Of a DNA stretch of 64,000 nucleotides, positions 55,862 through 64,000 are shown one piece after another; position 1 is the stretch's first letter; the number at the start of each line of letters is the position of its first letter. The notes beneath the pieces were generated by a model, which saw only the letters and a program-made list of their open reading frames with translations, was not told where the DNA came from and did no database searches. The stretch is from Athripsodes cinereus (Eukaryota; Arthropoda; Insecta; Trichoptera; Leptoceridae). The position numbers were made by a program, and so were the translations under genes. The stretch spans positions 29,304,693 to 29,368,692 of the forward strand of contig OX388329.1 in NCBI GenBank assembly GCA_947579605.1, in the 5' to 3' direction.

Positions 55862-58120
55862 TTCCTCGTAATTTTATATTCTAAATTCAGAGATAGCGTT
55901 AAAGTTTAAAAAAAAAGACTAAATAGTATGCTCTGAATCCGTTTATTGTGCTCTTGTAGTGTTAAAATGTCCAAAGCTAAAGCAATCTGTTGCAAAACTC
56001 TAGTGTTCACTATACGTTTAGCATTAAATTGTAAAATAGCATGCTTCATATTCTTTTGTATTGCTTTGAATTCTCTTTTGGTGATGAAGTGTGAATGGCT
56101 AAACAATATTTTTTGTAATGCAAATAAAGATAACATATTGATTGTCCAGTTTTATAAGACGGCAGCACGAAATACTAATATTCTGAGATGTTGTATGTGA
56201 ATGAACACAATGACGGTCAACAAAAACCACGAGCGTATATGCGCACGCTATTCTTTGTAACATCTAAAATAACACACATGTACAGAAGATGAGGTAGAAA
56301 TCCCTGAAGATGACTCCAGCAGGTAGGTTGAAATGTAGAATTCATATTGTTGTCTTACAAACTGGACGATGGATGTTATACGCTCGTAAAGTGTGATGTC
56401 ATCTAACGTGTGCACTCACCAACTGTTAAATTATGTCTTACTTTTCTTCACAAAAGTGGGTTCCAAAAAGCAGTATTTTTTAAACTTTTATGTCAATATA
56501 GGACATTTTATCTAGAACTTGATAAAATTCTGCTTTTAACATTACTTTATGTTTAGGTTTCTGATCACCTACTTTGAGATGAATATTTGATACCTGTATA
56601 CCCAAACAAATTTTTTTGTAGGATAGTGAGACAAATTTTGACAGATGGAGCGCAGATGACGTATTGTTACAAATTAAAATAAATGTCTTACAATTGAAAG
56701 TCACTTTTGTTGTATAAACAATAGTTATGCTTAATACTAATGTTATTGATGTACAGTTTTGTATTTTTTTATTAGCTGTACTATGTAAATTATTCCCTTC
56801 AATTCACTTGTGTGATATATTTTATATTTAAATAAATATAATAAGTTGTATGAATGTATATTATTGTTGTTGAGGAAAAGGTCATTATCTGCATATTGAA
56901 AAAAGATAATTGTTTTTGTTTTTAAATTCAATAAACTAAAAAAATAGCTCCATTACGTTTTATACAAAATCTTACACACTAACAATATCTTAAAAAGAAA
57001 TATTTTTTATTAGATACATATAGTGTAAAGTCTAGTACAATAATTTTCATAGAAACATCGTAGTTAATAACTTTTTCCATAAGAACGACAATATTTACAA
57101 TCGGCTTATAATAATGTAATAGAGGGAATCTCTGTTTCATCATAAAACAAAATACACACAAAAAAATGTGTAATTAATAATAATACTACAACTATACCAT
57201 CATGGCATATATCCCACGGTGGTGTTGCCAGCTGCAAATAATAAAAATGCAGATAGCCCTCTCTGTGCCAATTTGAAAAATTAGACACACAGAAACATTT
57301 ATTCATTCCCACCTTTTACAAATACTCTAAAACTCACGAAAACCAGTGGAACATAGATAAACTGTTCAACTTATCAATGATCCACCGCTTCTCCATAATT
57401 TGGACAGAATGATTAAGTACTTTGTTTAAATTTTAATATATTCCTTTTTGTTATGCTAAAACTCTGCTGTCATCACACAAACAAAATTTATTAGAAGCTT
57501 CCATTGAAATATTTGTATTAACTGTATGAAATTTTTGCATGTTTTTATTAAATTCTAATTTGAACTTTCAGTAATAACTGCATCACCATTTGTACCAAGA
57601 ACCTGGTGCTAAAGTCGTTACTTTAGTTTTGTAATCATATTTACTTTAACAGATGTATTGATTACATTGCGCATGTTTTGGACACACAAAAATGACTGAA
57701 ATGAATTGATCGTGCCATTTGAGGAAATTCTTCTATTGTTTATTGTTTGAAAACACTTTTGTTTTGATCTTATTGAAATTTATCATGGAAAATTAACCGC
57801 ATTACATATATTTATGCATAATGATCTCATACAAACATATAAAAACATAATTCTTGCATTGAGTGTTGGAATTATTTATTAAACAAAACTATGATTCAAT
57901 GAGGTGAAATGTTTTGTGATTGTGACTACAATTGTTTTTCATTGCGCAATATATTTATAATGAGTAATATTTGTTCGGATAAATTTTTACCATCTGTAGA
58001 GACGAACTTCCGTCGTGCATGCGCCGCATATCTAACTTGTGATGTAATCAATGCCACTTATTAAGAACTGAAAAAGCATCCGCATAGATTTTTTTAATAG
58101 TTATCATTATTGACATATTA
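55862..58120. other. Intergenic
   Basis: No supported gene. A LINE family-2 remnant lies at 57194-57346. The motif CCCTGAAGATGACTCCAGCAG at about 56303 is typical of repetitive DNA, but no second copy is present here. Confidence 0.55.
57194..57346 (-). mobile_element. LINE family 2, 3' end, copy f
   Basis: CTATACCATCATGGCATATATCCCAC, AAAAATGCAGATAGCCCTCTCTGTGCCAA and CCACCTTTTACA...AAACTCACGAAAA keep the family-2 order in reverse orientation. Confidence 0.55.
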
Positions 58121-58582
58121 CAGTGGACTCATTATCATCATACGAAATTGCTGCGGTCCAAGCATACCAAAATATCAGATGAATTTACAAATAAATTACC
58201 ACATATCTGTTATTATAATTAACAATACTAATTTGATATTTTAGTATTTTAGCATATTTCCATTGGTAACCGTGATATATTGTGTAAAACACATGCCATA
58301 TTTAGTGGTACAATTCACATTTGACAGAGCCATAAGGAAAAGTTTGTAATTAAAATACCACCGTGGTATATTTCTTAGTTTTTTGTTTAACAATAATATA
58401 AAATTAACATTGTTTAATAAAGTTATATAAAATTAACTTGCACATTTATCACACACAGTTTGTACGCTTGCTGTACAACTTTTAACATTTCTAAAAAATT
58501 GCAACAAAAGATAAGGGGGATTAAATATGTTACCACAGCTACGCATATATGTACTTCTGAAGGTACTGACGCTGAGTCCACT
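58121..58582. mobile_element. pogo/Tigger-like MITE, 462 bp
   Basis: Inverted ends CAGTGGACTCA and TGAGTCCACTG, flanked by TA on both sides (58119-58120, 58583-58584). Different sequence family from the 17267 element. No transposase. Confidence 0.8.
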
Positions 58583-60286
58583 GTAATACGTCTATGGTAA
58601 CCATAGTATTTAATAACATTATTAATTATTAAAGTAGATTTTCTATATTGTGTTATAATTTTAAAATAAAATAAATAATTAAAGGAAGCTTGATGTCGAC
58701 TGATTAAAACTTGTTTAGTGATATTTATTATTATTATTATAATTATTAATCAAAGGTTACTACTCCAAACAACTATATTAGTTGTTTTTTTTTTAATAAT
58801 AATTATATATTTATCTTCATTCGATAGTTGAACTAATCATTTTAGTCATTCGCATCAGTAACAATAATATTATATCTTTTGTGGTCGGGGGTGAGTATGC
58901 AACTTTTTAGGGGAGACAAAAATCATTATTTTGAGTACAATTATTTACCTTCATAGCTTATGTTTCAATGGCTCAAGGGTACCATTAAAGATAATACATT
59001 AATCTTAAAATTTAATAACAACCATTGATGTCCAGTTTTACAATATAGATTAAAAATTAACTCACAGTTAGTTAAGCAGTTAATTAAACTTGATTAAAAT
59101 GAATAATTCATCACTAATAATAGTTCAACTGTCGTGTGGGGACATAATATGAATAATGTGAATGAATATCTATACCCAACAACCACATATAGAAAGATAA
59201 TTATTAATAATCTAATAATACATGAATACGGATAGCATTGTATTTATTTCTTTATTATTAATATTGTTAGTGGTAGTAATAGTTGTAATATTGTCTATAT
59301 AATAATAATAAATATTTTTTGTTACTGATAAGAGTGTAAAATTAATTTTAATGTAACGGTTCCTTAGTCACAGACGAAGAAAAAGAAATTATTTTTATGA
59401 AACTTTGTGTGTATATGTGTAATAATAGTATTTGTTAATAATTGTAATAGGTAAAAGTATATATATGTATATTTAGCTTTTTGTCATTTGGAGGAATGTG
59501 TCAAATTATATGTAATATTCTTACTTATTCAACTTTCGACTACTTTTTCATGTATTTTTCTCTTTATTAATTACTGTTGTTGGTATATATGTCTGTAGTT
59601 TAAAATGATGGCAAAATAAATACTCACTCGACTGGTTTATAAAACCTTGTTAAAAATTAAAAAAAAATACCAAATAATTTGAACAACAATATTTTATTGA
59701 ATACAAATATGACAAGCACAATGCTTGTATTTTTAGCCCTGCATTTTGAGGCTTGGAATGGATGAATTTTTCCCAGCATTAGGTTGTTAATTTTCTATGT
59801 GATTGTGATTGTATTAATATGCTGAGATGTGTGGACCGGCAATTAAGCTACTTTGTTCAAAAATATTACGAGTAATTAAGAGTGCGTAGGCACGTGGCCA
59901 ATGAAAATTTGATTCACATGTTCAAGACATGTGACTCTCGGCCATTCATTATGATGACACACATTTCATCAAATCAAACAAATTCAAATTGACATCTTTA
60001 ATGTTGATTCACAATATTTAATTTTGACAATCCACCTTTGGAAATTCAAAAAATACTATGAACAAAATAATACATATGCAAAAATATAAAAAAGTGATTG
60101 TTGAATGAATGTTGGGCCTAGAATTTTATGATCAAACACATTTGTTTTATATTTTTTTTATATTGTTTTACTACACAAAATGTATATATTTTTGACAGAA
60201 TATCTTCAAAGCATTTTCTTTCTTTCCTCATTCTTTTAAATACATAATATTATATTTTTTCATTTACGTTCCAACTATCCAAACCA
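58583..60286. other. Intergenic
   Basis: AT-rich with a very decayed LINE family-1 remnant (about 59877-59950, minus strand: TTTGATTCACATGTTCAAGACATGTGACTCTCGG). No gene. Confidence 0.5.
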
Positions 60287-60722
60287 GAGCCGCTATTCTC
60301 GATCCATTTTTAAAAGATAAGGACAGTAGTAAGGACAGCTATCTCTAGTTAGGGATAATTGCTATTCTCGTTTTAAATTTTTGACATAAGGAATCCTTAT
60401 CATAGAGATAATTGTGAACATTGTCTTTAAAATTATCCTTAAGTTAGCGCCGGCATTTTACTCCGCGCTATCTCGTAAGGATACCATCTGTCAGTGGGAA
60501 ATAACCTAATTATTACTAATTTATTCACCATAGTAACTCAATGTTACTATGGTGAATGCGATGTTGCCTATGTCAAAATCCTTAATTAGAGACACCTATC
60601 CATAAAGTGCATTGTCCTTAACTTCGATACATCGAGAATACCAATTTATCTTTCGCAAGGGACAGCTATCTTTAATTAAGGATCCTTATCTAGAGACAGT
60701 AAACCAACGAGAATAGCGGCTC
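60287..60722. mobile_element. MITE, 436 bp, with internal hairpin
   Basis: Perfect 15-bp inverted ends, GAGCCGCTATTCTCG / CGAGAATAGCGGCTC, with an inner repetition of ATTCTCG. An internal hairpin (TTCACCATAGTAAC-TCAAT-GTTACTATGGTGAA) lies at about 60524-60556. No clear target duplication, so the superfamily is open. Confidence 0.75.
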
Positions 60723-62445
60723 AAGTCAATATACTTTCAATAACTACTACAATATTTAGTCACAGTTTAAATTTGGAATTTAATTTTCTGTTTGAAATTC
60801 GAAACTAAAGTTCCATTCATTAGTTTACGCTGTTATCAATTCTCTTCATAATATTAAGAATCATAATTTATACAAAAATATGAATGTTTTATTTACGTTT
60901 TGATGTCACAAAAGGTTGTTTGGTTGTTGTGTGTGTTTGATGTGAAAATATACAATATTCAATTTCGTATTTGACTATTTGATTTCATGGAGGTTAAGTT
61001 TCAGTATGATTGTATATATGAAAGTTGTTTTTTCATATCAACTTTTGTTGTACATACTTTGTGCAGTGATAATCACAAGTCTCCTTTAAAATGCAATTGT
61101 AAAAATGTTAAATTTTATCTTCAACGTTTTACAATTTCGAGCTATGTGTGATATATGTTATAAACATGGTCACATCAAGTAACATTTGTTCACAGCAAAA
61201 TAATTATTATGACGTTGTACATAGGGTTGTTTTTGCATTGTAGAGGTTTACAAAAAAATATAGTTTCAAAAACTGGTCCAAATCAAATTCAACCTTGTGT
61301 ATAATGTCAGAAAAATTAATTTACTGTGGTTAAAAAAAAAACCAGTAATATCTGAGATATACTCGTGCTACCTTTTGATAAGCATCACATTAATCTATTA
61401 ACTTCCACAAGTGGAGTAAGTCTGTGGACTCTCAACCCAATTTACCGGTAAATGAGTGGTTTGGCATCAACCCAATTTACCAGTAAATGAGTGGTAAAAT
61501 GAGTGAGTCCAAACCAAAAAATAATTAGATTTTGACTGATTTCCATACTATGTAACAGAGTTCCTCTATGTATATTGACAGGTTTTAGAAAATGTAGTAT
61601 TTTTAGTAATCAACGTGAAGAATATTGCGCATACTTTTGTTCAAAATGACATTTTTGATTGTTCAATTTCACAATCAACCACACAAATAAATTGTCTAAA
61701 ATTCCTGTAGGTACTCTGTTACTTGATTTGGTATTATTAATCTGGCCAGACAATATTATTTGTGGATTTTGTTTCTATGATAATTAAACATTGTATGTGA
61801 GGTTACATAGTAAATTTGACTACTATCGTATAAGGCATAGAAAAAAATATACCAATTTGTTTGACAGTTCCCCAGATGGGACTTAAATCCCACCTTATAT
61901 CGTCGGTATACAAGGGAAATGCACTAACTCCAAAAACCTCATTTTGAGATAATTGAGTTTAAAGTTTTTGGTGTTCTTCTTTTCCTTCTAGAATTCAAAT
62001 GAAAAGAAATACAGACCTAATTTTTTTACTGGACAAAGATCAATCTATATACTTTAGATTTATGAAAAAAAGAGACTTTTAATTTCAATTTTTATTACCC
62101 AAAATTATGTAACATTAATAAATGAGATGGAGTTAGTTGTTTTCTCCTGTTAATGTGGAGTTGATGCATTTCTCCTGTTACAAACATTCTTGTTGTATGG
62201 ACTTAGTTGCCATTCAATGGAATTAGTGCTTTTCTCCTGTTACAAACATCAGTGTTGTATAGACATAATTGTTATAGAATGGAGTTAGCTTATTTCTCAT
62301 CTATGTAAAAACTTTACTTTATGGGGTAGTTTCATGTAAATGCAAAATTAAAACATTTTTTTTATTTTATACATTTTATTCATGATTAATTTTACACATT
62401 AAAGACTTATTTAAAGTTATTAAATAACCAATTATTCCGTCTGTC
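60723..62445. other. Intergenic with short direct repeats
   Basis: No gene. A 28-bp direct repeat (CAACCCAATTTACCGGTAAA...) occurs at 61433-61460 and 61468-61495, and a degenerate tandem array at 62123-62310. Confidence 0.55.
62123..62310. repeat. Degenerate tandem repeat, about 60-bp higher-order unit
   Basis: ATGGAGTTAGTTGTTTTCTCCTGTTA and variants recur at about 62125, 62154, 62214 and 62277. Between the second and third, and again the third and fourth, lies ACAAACATYnnTGTTGTATRGAC plus a truncated start, giving a 60-63 bp period. Confidence 0.75.
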
Positions 62446-62602
62446 AGTCTGACGTTCCGTTCTGAAACAGTTTTTTTGGTAAATAAGTTCCGAGCAAAAC
62501 CGCTCTCTCTGGATACGGTGTTACTCTGATTTTGAATTCAGAGATAGGTTTCGGTTGGAACTTTTTTTACAAAATAACGATTTCAGAACGGAAAGGCAGT
62601 CT
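62446..62602. repeat. Foldback with imperfect inverted ends, 157 bp
   Basis: Left CTGACGTTCCGTTCTGAAA pairs with right TTTCAGAACGGAAAGGCAG, and inside them TTTTTTTGGTAAA...GTTCC roughly pairs with GGAACTTTTTTTAC. About 100 bp downstream of the transposase-like pseudogene, so it may be a structured end of that element or a separate MITE. Confidence 0.55.
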
Positions 62603-62703
62603 AGTGTATTCCCAAGCATATTGGGCAGTGAAAATAAAACAAGAAAAAAACAAAAATAATACTAGAACTTTGCAGTAATAATAATAATAATAATAAGCAG
62701 TAC

Positions 62704-64000
62704 TTAATCGTCATCGTATAAATAGTCGTCAGGGGCGGGATCCCTCGCAGATGACGATGTTGGGAGACTCTCATACCAGGGCCGAAGCTCCTGCGGACTG
62801 ATATTCTGTCTACATAATTTCAATAAACTGTTTTTCTTGCTTAGCGTTATAGGCAATAGTCTGGTATATAATGGTGCATGTCTTTTAGTGTCGTTTGTTG
62901 GGAATGTCTCACCCTTTTTGTATTGTTGATGTCAATAGTTTTGTACTCCTCCTCAGTGTAACCATAATTTTATTGGATAACGGTGGGACGATCTTTTTCG
63001 TAACGGAGACATTTAATTCTAAGCCAATTGACTTCGTTCCCCTCATCATCCTTTTTTCTATTCCCTACAACATTGGCAACTAACTTCTTTAGATCTAAAA
63101 AATTACAGTATTGCAACTCTTGCGTCTTGTAAAGTAGTTTACCATTCACATCAGATCTCGCCACTTTAAATATTGTCTGCATTTCGTGGACGCTAAACAC
63201 TTCCACGTGTTTTTTGGCTCTTTCAATTGCACTATGCATGGAATCCACCTCCATGTACGAGTGCCCTGACTCCAAAAACTTCTGCTCAATTACATTGAGC
63301 GTGGGATGGTTGACCACAGTGTGCAACATTAAAGTTGCAACCTGTATATTTCTATTTTGTCCCTCACATGTGTCAGAAAACACTGTGATGTGCTTAATGT
63401 CTGCACCCAATGATTTAAAGTATAAAGACAAACACGTTCCAATTTCGAAACTCCCACGTTTACCATTTAACTCTGTCCAAAAATAACAGAAAGCATCATT
63501 GGGTGGATTTGCCTCATAGATAGTAAAATTATATAAATTAATCTTCCGCAAATAGTACATGAGGCTAACTGGGGAAGATGGGATTTGGAGAACGCTTTGT
63601 AAATCAATTGTTACTGATTTGAATATTCCTTGTTTTTCTTCCATGGACTGGACTTTTCTTTCAATGTGTGCATTGTATTCATCTTCTCTTCCGCAGAAGC
63701 TTTTTGATATTCATTACATGCCATACACTGGTCCTTTTTTGGGACAAAGAATGATAAATTGAAATTAGTCCCAAAAATTCTCCGGTATGTTATTTCACTG
63801 ACAAATTTCTCATTTTCTTGTATGCAATTTTCTTTGTATAGTGCATACATTTTTGTTATTGTGAGATTTGGTTCCAAGTATAAGCGTTTTGTAGATTTTC
63901 TACTGTAATGGCTCTCCGTGACGGGCAAACTATTTATGTGTTCCATTACTTTCATTCTCATTTCATCAGCAGTTTTATTTCCTAGAGTGTTATTCCCTCT
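62704..64000 (-). pseudogene. DDE-type transposase-like gene, broken, partial at right edge
   Basis: Minus-strand coding remnants run from the window edge (64000) to TAA at 62706-62704. The first segment (open to about 63611) has ESHYSRKSTKRLYLEPNL and a zinc-ligand-like CMACNEYQ. The second segment, in another frame from about 63700 down to a TAA near 62970, has ITVFSDTCEGQNRN with the putative catalytic Asp, SGHSYMEVDSMHSAIERAKK with a following conserved His/Glu/Asp set, and a Lys-rich end. A third piece in yet another frame ends LYDDD. Proteins of this layout are multicopy in aphids, other insects and Hydra, and I believe they are transposases; Sola-type is possible but unproven. One frameshift, one in-frame stop and a second frameshift make this copy non-functional. 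Its N terminus lies outside the window. Confidence 0.7.

Noticed and set aside
61870..61935. tRNA-like SINE head on the minus strand (GGGATTTAAGTCCC)
   Set aside because: Only a weak B-box match, no A box and no second copy.
62895..63762. Plus-strand open frames opposite the transposase-like gene
   Set aside because: The minus-strand translation carries the conserved motifs; plus-strand frames are antisense shadows.
62704..64000. Functional, domesticated transposase gene
   Set aside because: Frame changes near 63700 and about 62880 and a stop near 62970 break the coding region; domestication would need an open frame.

Overview
This is a 64 kb piece of an AT-rich animal nuclear genome, most likely an insect. 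The evidence is three spliced genes of conserved animal families, all with GT-AG introns, embedded in a dense mix of transposable elements. The KH-domain gene is close to insect Imp. The repeat mix would fit Lepidoptera, but I cannot prove the order from sequence alone.

Layout. (1) 44-4209, plus strand: the 3' half of Imp/IGF2BP (KH2, KH3, KH4 and a Gln-rich tail), followed by about 7.4 kb that is poor in recognisable transposons. That stretch looks like a long 3' UTR: it has several AATAAA signals, three let-7 seed matches, and a 28-nt tandem repeat. (2) 11.9-19.5 kb: a repeat-rich block holding a tRNA-derived SINE, a 490-bp hAT-type element, a broken Ty3/gypsy retrotransposon (gag, protease and part of RT), a pogo/Tigger-type MITE, a 370-bp hAT element whose right end was tandemly triplicated with its flank, and a 67-bp hAT element that is almost nothing but its two ends. 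(3) 19937-29133, minus strand: complete TMEM9, five coding exons, with its own intronic MITEs, a LINE tail and a SINE. Two overlapping perfect hairpins containing a TGACGTCA (CRE) core lie about 180 bp upstream of its start codon. (4) 29.1-34.8 kb: the head-to-head gap between TMEM9 and the next gene, mostly repeats. (5) 34843-48706, plus strand: complete coding region of Roquin (RC3H), 14 coding exons, 904 residues, with RING, ROQ and CCCH domains; its introns carry many LINE 3'-end fragments. (6) 48.7-62.7 kb: probable Roquin 3' UTR, then a gene-poor repeat region with a PIF/Harbinger-like MITE, a perfect 2 x 141-bp palindrome made from a tRNA-derived SINE, further MITEs and LINE ends. (7) 62704-64000, minus strand: a broken transposase-like gene running off the right edge.

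Two of the three host genes encode RNA-binding post-transcriptional regulators (Imp, which protects and localises mRNA, and Roquin, which drives mRNA decay). TMEM9 is an endolysosomal membrane protein. I see no operon-like or functional coupling between them beyond the head-to-head TMEM9/Roquin arrangement. The most unusual structures are the 282-bp perfect palindrome, the overlapping hairpins in front of TMEM9, the minimal 67-bp hAT element, and the hAT-end tandem array.
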